64,000 nt of DNA, from the NCBI RefSeq assembly GCF_002234675.1, contig NC_019859.2, positions 28,205,973-28,269,972 of the forward strand, in the 5' to 3' direction. Each line of letters opens with the position of its first letter. Position 1 is the first letter of the stretch. A program made the translations under genes and the position numbers. The stretch comes from Oryzias latipes (taxonomy: Eukaryota; Chordata; Actinopteri; Beloniformes; Adrianichthyidae). The notes beneath the pieces were generated by a model. That model saw only the letters and a list, made by a program, of their open reading frames with translations, had not been told where the DNA came from and made no database searches. Shown piece after piece: positions 56,901 to 64,000 of the stretch.

Positions 56901-59900
56901 AACCGGGCTTGGAACCGGCACAGGGGTAGAGAAGGGAACAGGAAGCAGCCCGGAGTCGAACCCTGGTTTCACGGACGGAAGGCGCCGCAAACCAGCACGA
57001 GCTAAACCGGCTCCCTGAGTCAATTAATGCAGTTACATTGTGAAAATGAAAAACCATTTCTGTTAATCCATTTCAATTCTCAAATTAGATATTTCTAATT
57101 GAATTCTGCTACACATTTACTAGAGAACTTTTTGAAAATTAAATGTCAAATACCATTTTCTTTATCATTTTTTTTTATTGTGACAGAATGAGCGGTGTTG
57201 AAGAAGAAAATGAAAAAAACCCGTCACCATTTCTGTTAATCCATTTCAATTCTCAAATTAGATATTTCTAATTGAATTCTGCTACACATTTACTAGAGAA
57301 CTTTTTGAAAATTAAATGTCAAATACCATTTTCTTTATCATTTTTTTATTGTGACAGAATGAGCGGTGTTGAAGAAGAAAATGAAAAACCCGTCAGATTG
57401 CTTTTTCATTTTAATTTTGAATCAACAAATGCAGCTTTATTTTGAAAATGAAAAAGTATTTCTGGTATTGACTTTTATTTTTAATTATTCTCCAGAAAAA
57501 CTTCCATATTTAAACAGCTTTTTATGGCTCCAAACATCACAGGGTGTTAATAATAATAATAATAATAATTTATACTTTATTTATCCCACAATGGGGAAAT
57601 TCTTCTCCGCATTTTGACCCATCCCCTGGGGGGAGCGGTGAGCTGCAGACTAGCCACGCTCGGGTTGTGACAGCTGGCTGGGGAGAGCAGGGATCGATCT
57701 GCTAACCCTTCGGTTGTTGGACGACCTGCTCTACCGCCTGAGCTAAACTGCTTAGGGATCATGGGTAATTTCATGGTCTCATTAATTTCCTATGGGTTTT
57801 TTGGGGGGAAATATTAACTATAAATAAACTATATTAGCTTTTTGTACCAAAGGTAAAGCACACTGCTCAGAAGGACTTTATAAAGGACTTTTGATTGCAT
57901 TTTATTAGCTGCTTTAAGAGGTTTTTTTTCCCCACAGACACAGCAAGTCAATGATCACTGCATGACAATGAAGGAGTTTTCAGGATTGCTTCTAGTCTGT
58001 TTATCTGTCATGTTTGTGTGTGAGGTGGGATGCATTGTTTTTTTTCCCCTTTTGTAGTAAATTTTTCCCCAAATTGTAGTATGAATAGTAACACTAAACT
58101 GTCTGAAGCACAACAAAGTAGGCCCAGTATGGAAAATCAACAGTCCTCACCCACACTGCCTCACAACTACAGTGTTGAACTTAAGCAAGTTGAAATTCCT
58201 GCTCACATTCAGACAGTGTCTATTTTTTGGAATCACTTTGACCTGTGAAGCATCCGGCTTCCTTCTGTGACTGAACAGCTTTAAGCATTGTCAGCCAGAG
58301 CCCATCATGGGTGCTACAGCTTTGAGGTCTCCTCTGATCAGGTTCTGTGTTACCTGCTTTGGAATTGGCTTTGCTGCTTCCTGGCAGTTGTAATGATGAC
58401 GTGGAGATGTTGCAGAAGAAACTCCTAAAGGAAACAGAGTATGGTAAATAAATGAACCTTCTCAGCTATTGCCTGCACCAAATAATACCTCACGTTCTTT
58501 GAATTACTTTAAGTATGAGACAGTTTGTACAATTAATGTAATTCCAACAGATTTCAAAAGCTGAGAAAAGACGTTTTATGTTGATATCCAACACTCAGCT
58601 GCTTTTCTCAGCTTTCAGAATCTGTTGGAATTTGGTTAATTTTTCAGTCTAAGACTTACAGTAATAAAAATAGCGCTTTAACACTGGAGTTACTGCTCCA
58701 GTGTTAAAGTGTTAAGGTATTAACTCAGTGGAAATTTTTTATGGAAAGACAAAAAGGTTATATAATAAAACCTACAGTTATCTGTGCTCCATAGGATTGC
58801 CATTAAGAATATGGGTTGTGAAAACATTTCGGTTGTGTCCAAATTCCTTGACTCACTACTTAGTGCCTTTGTCATTTTGCAGAGATGTCTGGCGCTTTAA
58901 TTCCAAAATCCAGTGTCCTAGAAATTTCCCAAAAGTCTGCCAAAAACCAGTGTGCATGGGGAACATGGACCCCAATGTATTGTGTTTGAATGATTTTTCA
59001 TGTGAAAAAACGTGTGTTTTTTTTTTAAATAAACATCCAAGTTTTCATCATCAGAACATAATGGATCATAGATAGTCTTCATAAAATGTTCATATTTATT
59101 AGGTTTTTACTTAAGGAAATCAGTGGCGTCATATTTGCCATTGACAAACATAGTGCGCATGATGTCCGAATTGCTTTTAAAATCTAGGGCAGCAGATAGT
59201 CCCACACTATATAGTTTTTTTAGTTGTTAGAGAGTAGGAAGGGAATTTGGACCTCGACTTAGAGAGCATGCACTGATCACCTGGATGTACCTATTTGCTA
59301 TTGTGTGATGTTGGGGACAGGTGAGAGGCTCCCACAGACCCTCCTCAGGCAGAGTCAGGGTGGTTGTGATTCCCCACAGTTGGTCCCCTAGACCAGTGGT
59401 CCCCAACTTATTTCCGGTTTTTACAGACCAGTTAAATATCAGACTATATTTTCCCAGACTGGTCCGAACGGGGCCGAAGTTTGTGTTGAATATTTTGAAG
59501 CTTCCGTTTTCTGAAAAACCTATTTTGCTAATTAAAATGCTTCTACAAGCAATTTAGTTTAAAAAATGTAAAAATATTTGTATATTTTTATTTCAAATGC
59601 GACAAAGATTCAATGAAACCGAGTTGTTTATTTGTAAATAATTTAATAAAAGCAACACTACAGTTTTTTTCATTGAACACCATTTTAACACCGAGAATTC
59701 AACCAAGTCTCAGATCATGTTTCAGGGCAAAAAGATTTATCTTATTTTGTTTTTACATAAATCCAGATTCATTGTGTATTTTTAACACAGGGGAACATTA
59801 TCTGTGCTCACATTTAACTGATGCCTGACTAAATCACCCTTGTTGCAGGAAAATACATAAATGTCCTTTTACAAGTTTACACAAATCAGAAACAACTTCC

Positions 59901-62900
59901 ACAAATCAGCAACTATATTTTGTGAAATCTTTATTATCTGTCAAATGTTTGCAGCTGATTTAAATTTAGTTTCTGATGAAGATTTTCCCTTTAACGTCAA
60001 CATGGATGCTAACAACCGGATGCTAAGTTCAGCCGCGTCCGACTTTTTAGATGTGACGGAAAAATAAAGCAAAAATAAAAGAACACAACCGTCGTAAAAC
60101 TGGTATTTTCTCAATATATAAATGTGAATCCACCGTGTCGGCAACTTGATTATCTGCGTGTGAAACATTCCCAAATCATGTTAGGCAGAGCGACATCTTC
60201 AGGTCCGTGGGAACAACCGTCTCCATAAATCCTTATTTGGAGGAAAACTTGTGGTTTTGTCCGTAAAAACCAGCTTGATTTTTCCTTGAAGTCTAAGACT
60301 CTTGTTTGGTTTCCTCTAGGACTCTTTTCTCCCCGAAAAAACTTTTTAAATACATTTTGATTGTTTGTTTTTTATTAGCTTTTAAGCGTTGGGCTACCAA
60401 CTTTGCGGTCCGAACAGCTACTAAAGTCCCATGACGCGTCAAGACAGACGGATGTGGTAAACAGAATCCGGTAGTTCTCCAAACTAAATATTCCTTTAGT
60501 ATCAGAAGTTAGCCCATGCATTTTTTTTGTCTGCAGCCAAGTACCAAGTGGACGACGGGGGTTGAGGACCACTGCTCTTGACGCTGTGGGATTCTGCAGA
60601 GTCCATTACCCAGACCAGGACTTTGCAGGACTGGTAAGAAGATCCGGAATCCACGAGCACAAGAACCGTTGAAGTTACACAGCCCTGTGCTTTGGTACCA
60701 CTGCTCCAGAGGCCTTCAAAGGTGGGTTATCTGGGTCTTTTGGTGGGAGGTTGGCGCCAGTGTTCGGCAGCGGAGCCGCCATCAGTGTGTGAATGTGTGT
60801 GTGTGAATGTGTGTGTTTATGGGTGAATGGGACTGTGACTGTAATGCGCTTTGGGCCTTCGTAAGAAGGCCCAAAGCGCTATATAAGTATACGCCATTTA
60901 CCATTTACCATTTCAGCTGGGTTTCTTTAGGTCTATGGAGCATGTCTTCACAGAGCAGCCAGTGTGTGTGTTTGGTGGGGGGTGGGGGTTGAGGCCCAGT
61001 ATTTCTCTCACCAGATAAGGCGCTCTGCTTTTGGGACCTCATTTGTTTGTTCCAGGGGACCGCGCCCTGGATGTTCCTGTGGCCCAACCCATGGGCACTG
61101 GAGTGCTGTTCCCCTGCACTTTCAGAAGAACAATCCAAGGAGGACTCGGGTATTCGCTTCAGCAGCTGTAGGGAGGGGAGGGGAGGGGGGTATCAGAGTT
61201 CAATGATGCAGCGAAATCAGGGTACATGTAGTTTCTAAGCAAATGGTAAATGGTGTATCCTTTTACAGTGCTTTCTTACCCAAAGTGGGTAGTGTCCAGT
61301 CACAGTCCCATTCACACATTCACATTCACACGCTGATGGCGGCTCAGCTGCCGAACATTGATGCCAATTTTCAGAGGCAAGGTGGGGTTTAGTGTCTTGC
61401 CCAAGGACAGTTCAACACATGGGCGGACAGAACGGGCACCGTACCTGCGATCTTTCGATCAGAGGTCGACCGCTCTACCTTTGCACCATGGCCTCCCCCA
61501 TTCCTGGTTTACCTGAGTCTCCCCTTTGTTCTCCAGATATTTTCTGAAATCCTCCAAGCTGCCAAGAATTCTGTGTGGCTCAATCATCCCGTCCTCATTG
61601 AACTGGAGGCTGGAGACCAAACAGGGGTTTCCTGCAGAGCGTCTGACCCCATCGGGGGGGTGAGCTGCAGCAGACCTCAGCTGCTGTGGGGGCTCTGCCC
61701 TGAGAATCTGCAGCCAAACATCCAAACACAAAAGTGCATTATAGGGCTTTTTCTAGGGGCTTCACGATGATTTGGATGAAGAAGCTGACCGTGTTCCCAG
61801 CATGATCTTCATCCTCCAGTGTTTTTATCGTCTTTGCTTCTGGAGGGAAGAGAGAACACCAAGTAAGGAGTTGCTGTGGATCCTTCTGAAACATCTGCAC
61901 AAACTCTTGTTATGAGCTGCTCAGGGAACCAGCAAGAAGCTACTTTTGCAGTTCCCCAAATGACCACTGGAGGTTTCAGAAGGAGCAATAACCCTTTGAC
62001 TCAAATGTAAAAATGTTAAAAATGGTGTTGCAAACTTTTCAAAAGTTCGTTGTCTTATTTGCGAAGGGCTGTTCTGAATTAATGAGTGCCAACATTTCGA
62101 GATTATCAGGGGCGTGTCCTTTTGATTGAGAAGTAGACCCATGAGTAAACTGCACAAAAGTCTCACTTTACTTTGTTGCACCCAATTTTAATAATGATTA
62201 TGCCATTTTTAGCTTAAATCACAAAAACTGCCATTTTCTAGGACATAGTCTCTGCAGCATTGCAGCAGTTCAATAGAAATGTGTTGTAGGTGGGACAGTT
62301 GGCGCAGAGCAATCCCACCCCCACTTCCTATCATCCAGCTGTTTATAAGCTCTCTCGCTAGCTTACAGCCCCTCACACCCTCAACCTAACACCTAAGATT
62401 ACTGGTGCAACAAAAAAGACGAGCCGTATGCAGCTGTACAGTTTTGAGCCAGATGCCAGTTTGGAGGAGCAAAACATGGACGTTCATGAATCGAGTCGTC
62501 TCGAATCAGATGCATCAGAACGGAGTGGAGCAGGAAGCTTGCAGCTGGCCGAAGTACCGTAGCTCCTGCGTCACAGGTACAAGCTTTTTCACAAGACATT
62601 TTTTGGTATGTTTCTAATTCACAACAGAATGAACAAAAAAAAACTCAGAAATACAATTTTAAGCTAAATTTTCCTTATATGTCCTCCGTTATGAGAAAAA
62701 TGTCACAAGAACATGTTTAAATGTTTAGTAGAACACCCAAAACATTTTTTGTAATCAAAATAGAAAACGTTTTCATGTGTCCATTTGTACACCATTACCC
62801 CCCCCCCCCCCCCGCCCAACTCATGGCTCTCCTTTACTGAAAACATCAACGTGTCCGTCAGTCATAAGTTTAGTATCTCCAAAACGTGATGAAGAGTCTC

Positions 62901-62999
62901 TGATTCAGTCTCGTCATCATTTTTTAGGCTCAGAAGAAGAGTTTAGCCTCAAAACACAAAGGGAAGGTGTCAGATAAAAAGAGATGGTAAAGGTTCGCC

Positions 63000-63065
<66 letters not shown>

Positions 63066-63179
63066 CGCGGGGGGGGGGGGTGTGAAACGCCTTATCTCTG
63101 TTTACGACGCACGTGCGCGGGTCTCACCTGCGAGGTGTGGGGGGGTTACATGGTTTCCTCCCGAGTCTCGGAGCTTCAT
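47907..63179 (-). CDS. mycbpap: MYCBP-associated protein, exons scattered over 15 kb, one apparently split by a hAT element
   Basis: MYCBPAP (AMAP-1) binds MYCBP and is linked to the sperm axoneme. Minus-strand exons with agreeing phases: 63128-63179 (MKLRDSGG, candidate start), 61766-61839, 61513-61707 (MIEPHRILGSLEDFRKYLEN; human ILPHHILGSLQDF), 61012-61165 (ending MRSQKQSALS), about 60717-59291 interrupted by a hAT, 58354-58424, 54904-55096 (VQVLFETLTGEPAW, HFYFNSSSG), 54648-54820 (KPGIQTEHWQLNTTG), 54157-54297 (LEKIYTPRRPSSPPYL), 50627-50719 (EWDLSVDTLRQ), 50210-50352 (LTELNKILLQ), 50024-50139 (LWRNLLETM, IQDLLGLPENQ), 47907-48008. Between 59291 and 58424 the expected YRYTWDRSLFLIYRRKEL-like segment was not found, nor the last C-terminal exon(s), which may lie in the gap. 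Most exons keep open frames and good splice sites, so either the gene is alive with an odd exon or it decayed recently. Identity is firm; integrity is not. Confidence 0.8.
48100..49179. other. MYCBPAP intron, no recognised gene
   Basis: AT-rich intron sequence between the exons at 47907-48008 and 50024-50139. 48700-49140 has repeat-like character but I cannot assign it. Confidence 0.45.
49180..49525 (+). mobile_element. LINE 3' end, C-terminal piece of ORF2
   Basis: The plus strand reads RWLGHVVRMPPRCLLGEVFQ, RRPRGRPRTRWRDYISGL, LEELAGKREVWASLF, a very common C-terminal end of fish non-LTR retrotransposons. 5'-truncated. It lies in the MYCBPAP intron 48009-50023. Confidence 0.85.
49586..51130. 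repeat. Inverted pair of one repeat flanking three MYCBPAP exons
   Basis: 49586-49970 and 50745-51130 are inverted copies: CATCCTACG..TATCACCT, GTCAGTAAGGAGC, ATGGTAC and, at the inner ends, GTGCATGTGAC against GTCACATGCATCTGC. The exons at 50024-50139, 50210-50352 and 50627-50719 lie between them. A fragment resembling the outer part is at about 9890-9980. Confidence 0.65.
51230..51830. repeat. Repeat family F2, copy 3 (diverged)
   Basis: Contains AGAGACAGAAGTGCCGCTGA, AAAGCGG and CATCATCCATGCCTTCTAAG, corresponding to motifs in the copies at 34860 and 36304. No gene. Confidence 0.45.
52141..53300. mobile_element. Inverted-end DNA element, 1160 bp, possibly Harbinger-like
   Basis: Ends TAGCCGCAGTTACATGG (52141) and CCATGTAAATGCGGCTA (to 53300) are inverted repeats with 16 of 17 matches. 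Subterminal GATCGG / CCGATC motifs repeat on both sides. The core (52640-53060) is CG-rich with a 211-codon minus-strand open frame that matches nothing I know; it may simply be open because the DNA is GC-rich. A right-end fragment is at 36781-37165. No convincing target duplication, so the superfamily is open. Confidence 0.75.
53440..54053 (-). repeat. Repeat family F1, copy 5
   Basis: The minus strand carries GCAACAAAAATGGTGAGCAA, then a frame equivalent to the SFEPDASSDEEN and QVDASEW stretch of other copies, shifted by small indels. It ends AAAGTGGGACTTTAAA at 54040-54053, about 100 bp before MYCBPAP exon 54157-54297. Confidence 0.65.
55380..56450 (-). mobile_element. LINE ORF1 fragment with attached 3' tail
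   Basis: The minus strand from about 56450 reads KKTLDIIQETLKSFMEQVSA, then in a shifted frame IETCHLLPRRKETDKPAILI, RFVNHKHKLALMTQRKHLKG and AYLNDHLTRRDAEISKH, an ORF1-type nucleic-acid-binding domain of non-LTR elements. Below it, about 550 bp of AT-rich DNA ends in GAAATAAACCATTTCAAATC plus an AAATC-type simple tail (55390-55415). No reverse transcriptase lies between. Confidence 0.65.
56793..57015 (-). repeat. tRNA-headed SINE with a perfect 19-bp target duplication
   Basis: Flanked by TGAGTCAATTAATGCAGTT at 56774-56792 and again at 57016-57034. Read on the minus strand it opens GGGAGCCGGTTTAGCTCGTG (A-box region), has the B-box GGTTCGACTCC, and ends GCCGAAAGAGGAAGAAG. The exact duplication marks a recent insertion into the MYCBPAP intron. 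Confidence 0.85.
57053..57395. repeat. Recent tandem duplication, unit about 170 bp
   Basis: 57053-57225 and 57226-57395 are nearly identical, both starting ACCATTTCTGTTAATCCATT and ending GAAGAAGAAAATGAAAAA..CCCGTC. They differ by only a few bases in A/T runs. Within the MYCBPAP intron; no coding content. Confidence 0.9.
57546..57752 (-). repeat. tRNA-derived SINE with TAA-type tail
   Basis: The minus strand opens GCAGTTTAGCTCAGGCGGTA, GAGCAGGTCGTCC, has the B-box-like GATCGATCCCTGC, and ends in TTTCCCCATTGTGGGATAAA and an ATT-type microsatellite. The head resembles the copy at 37310-37470. Confidence 0.75.
58541..58709. repeat. Two fold-back sequences next to a MYCBPAP exon
   Basis: Arms 58541-58570 (ATTCCAACAGATTTCAAAAG..) and 58602-58631 pair at all but about two positions, loop 31 bp. 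A second hairpin follows: 58676-58689 and 58696-58709 are perfect 14-bp arms (CTTTAACACTGGAG) around a 6-base loop. Both lie about 120-290 bp upstream (transcription sense) of MYCBPAP exon 58354-58424. Confidence 0.85.
58831..59258. mobile_element. Probable MITE
   Basis: Inverted ends GGTTGTGTCCAAATTCCTTG and, on the minus strand, AGTCGAGGTCCAAATTCCCT; subterminal CACTACTTAGTGCC and CACACTATATAG also fit this common fish MITE. No coding sequence. It sits just downstream (transcription sense) of the split MYCBPAP exon. Confidence 0.6.
59394..60574. mobile_element. hAT-type element inserted in a MYCBPAP coding exon
   Basis: 1181 bp with ends CAGTGGTCCCCAACTTATTT and GGGGGTTGAGGACCACTG. Flanks CCCTAGAC (59386-59393) and CTCTTGAC (60575-60582) match at 6 of 8. 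No transposase frame is seen. On the minus strand MYCBPAP-like codons run up to both borders: NGLCRIPQRQE at 60610-60575 and DQLWGITTTLTLPEEGLWEP from about 59385 down. Confidence 0.85.
60735..60915 (+). repeat. SINE 3' part with a perfect hairpin and CATTTAC tail
   Basis: GTGTGTGAATGTGTGTG, GGGTGAATGGGACTGTGACT, then the hairpin 60846-60879 (15-bp arms GCGCTTTGGGCCTTC, loop GTAA) and a CATTTACCATTTACCATTT tail. Related to the full minus-strand copy at 61240-61490. MYCBPAP intron. Confidence 0.75.
61240..61490 (-). repeat. tRNA-headed SINE
   Basis: The minus strand opens GCCATGGTGCAAAGGTAGAG, CGGTCGACCTCTGATCG, continues TGTCCTTGGGCAAGACACTA, CAGCTGAGCCGCCATC, GTGTGAATGGGACTGTGACT, and ends AAAGCACTGTAAAAGG and a CCATTTACCATTT tail. 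It lies between the MYCBPAP exons 61513-61707 and 61012-61165. Confidence 0.8.
62160..62720 (+). repeat. Repeat family F1, copy 6
   Basis: The plus strand (62430-62563) reads, from an in-frame ATG, MQLYSFEPDASLEEQNMDVH then ESDASERSGAGSLQLAEVP without a stop, the longest clean version of the conserved stretch. It ends near CACAAGAACATGTTTAAATG. It lies in the first MYCBPAP intron. Confidence 0.65.
63003..63080. repeat. GT repeat running into GC repeat and G12
   Basis: About 27 GT units (63003-63056), about 6 GC units to 63068, then 12 G (63069-63080). Alternating purine-pyrimidine DNA of this length can adopt Z-form. It lies just inside the first MYCBPAP intron. Confidence 0.95.
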
Positions 63180-63330
63180 CGTCGCAGCTGAGCGCTGAAA
63201 TCCCCAAATCAAAAGCTATCAACCAAGTGTTTGTCATTACCATGGCAACGCCGCAACGACCTGCTAGGTCACTCCCATCTTTGAACGGGACACGACTCGG
63301 GGGTGGGGGAGTTCAACTTTGTTCCGTTCT
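63081..63330 (-). promoter_or_regulatory. mycbpap: CpG-rich region, candidate MYCBPAP promoter and first exon
   Basis: CG-rich for this AT-rich window. On the minus strand it holds ATG at 63179, a short open frame to CTCGCAG|GTGAGA at 63128, and a phase that fits the exon 61766-61839 (joined residue E). No TATA box; the start site is probably a little above 63179. Assignment rests on phase and weak similarity of DSGGNHVTPPHL to the human N-terminus. Confidence 0.45.
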
Positions 63331-64000
63331 AGATATCTAGATAGTTATTTAGATATAGTTATCTTGTTTTATTTCGTTTGTTCTCAAGCTATGCTCACTT
63401 TTAAATAAATAAAAAGAAGAGAAAATGTGCTGGGTCGACCTCCGCTGTCACACATAGATGAACGCGATGCGTTCAAAGTCGGTAACAGTTGTAGGGCAAA
63501 CTTAAATCTGCGCCTGCGCATAGTCGAAGTCCAACAGTATTTGGAGAATGGCTTTAGCTGTGCGCAGGGTTACCTTGCAATGGGTCTGAAACCCCACACC
63601 TAAAGGGCCTCATTACTGTTGGGTGTTGGATAGAAGGAGGTCAGCTCTTATTATTCTAAGACAGAGATAGCATGCCACCCGAACTGAAACAGGAAGTTAG
63701 TTCCATGAAAAGAATTCTAGGACAAAGCAGAATTGAGAAAGGAAAGCTTTTTGGAAAACACACATTGAGCCATTAAGCTATTTTCCACAGCCCCTCTGCA
63801 ACACATGTTCAAGCAGCCACTTCCAATGAAAAGTCTATGTAAAGTCCGTTTCAGGCTTCTGCTTGTCAAGTGTGAACACTATGAGCAAAACATGCATTCA
63901 AGAACATGCTAAATGTGGGTTCTTGAGCGCACGCCACGTGCGCGGTGTGTCTGTAGCTTTAGAGATAAGGTGGAGACTGGACATTCTTTGGGTCTTGTCT
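63331..64000. other. Upstream DNA with a repeat fragment
   Basis: 63880-63960 shares CTCAAGAACAC/CTTGAGCGCACGCC-type text and GGTGTGTCTGTAGCTT with the putative MITE at 26940-27465. I recognise no gene in the rest. Confidence 0.45.

Noticed and set aside
58030-58248. Plus-strand ORF with AQQSRPSMENQQSSPTLPHN
   Set aside because: Looks protein-like, but no family is recognised, it has no clear splice borders and it runs antisense inside a MYCBPAP intron.
63003-63198. ORFs starting with Cys-Val repeats
   Set aside because: Artefacts of the GT microsatellite.
1-64000. CRISPR arrays, bacterial operons or phage genes
   Set aside because: None seen; the window is vertebrate nuclear DNA.

Overview
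The window reads as nuclear DNA of a teleost fish. Its genes are split by many introns with GT..AG borders, and the DNA between and within them is crowded with fish-type repeats: piggyBac, hAT, Tc1 and Harbinger-like DNA elements, tRNA-headed SINEs, LINE fragments and one Ty3/Gypsy element. The repeat set reminds me of medaka-type (Oryzias) genomes, but that is an impression, not something the window proves. There are no bacterial features.

Three host genes can be read exon by exon. (1) DENND1C, plus strand, 1857-22460: 21 coding exons with matching phases, about 790 codons, lacking only a very short first exon. It encodes a DENN-domain exchange factor for Rab35 in clathrin-linked endocytic traffic. 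(2) CRB3, minus strand, coding exon 26648-26848, ending in the ERLI PDZ-binding motif; a CpG-rich block at about 30.8-31.2 kb may be its promoter. DENND1C and CRB3 meet tail to tail, as in human 19p13.3. (3) MYCBPAP, minus strand, first exon at about 63.18 kb and last recognised exon at 47.9 kb; a cilium/sperm-associated protein whose exons are scattered among transposons. One of its coding exons appears to be split by a 1.18-kb hAT element. A decayed, intron-bearing copy of CFAP20 lies at 32.98-33.56 kb.

Layout: 0-1.1 kb Tc1 relic; 1.9-22.5 kb DENND1C with introns full of SINEs, LINEs, MITEs and a degenerate minisatellite; 22.5-23.9 kb a MITE, then a hAT element containing a solo LTR; 24-31 kb intergenic DNA and CRB3; 31-43.9 kb gene-poor accessory DNA with the CFAP20 relic, an LTR-like block carrying 32 TGC triplets, a CACGTG-bearing tandem array and several nested MITEs; 43.9-44.9 kb a 1000-N gap; 44.9-47.8 kb the 3' half of a broken Ty3/Gypsy element; 47.9-63.2 kb MYCBPAP; 63.2-64 kb its CpG-rich upstream side.

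I did not find a new multi-gene system. The most notable signals are: a family of about ten short piggyBac MITEs, one copy inserted into another at a TTAA; an almost loop-free 113-bp palindrome of a related type inside DENND1C; a six-copy repeat that keeps traces of one short reading frame (YSFEPDASSDEE..DWSRAGSL type); the hAT insertion in a MYCBPAP exon; and inverted repeat copies bracketing three MYCBPAP exons. All identifications rest on reading and remembered family sequences; no search was run.
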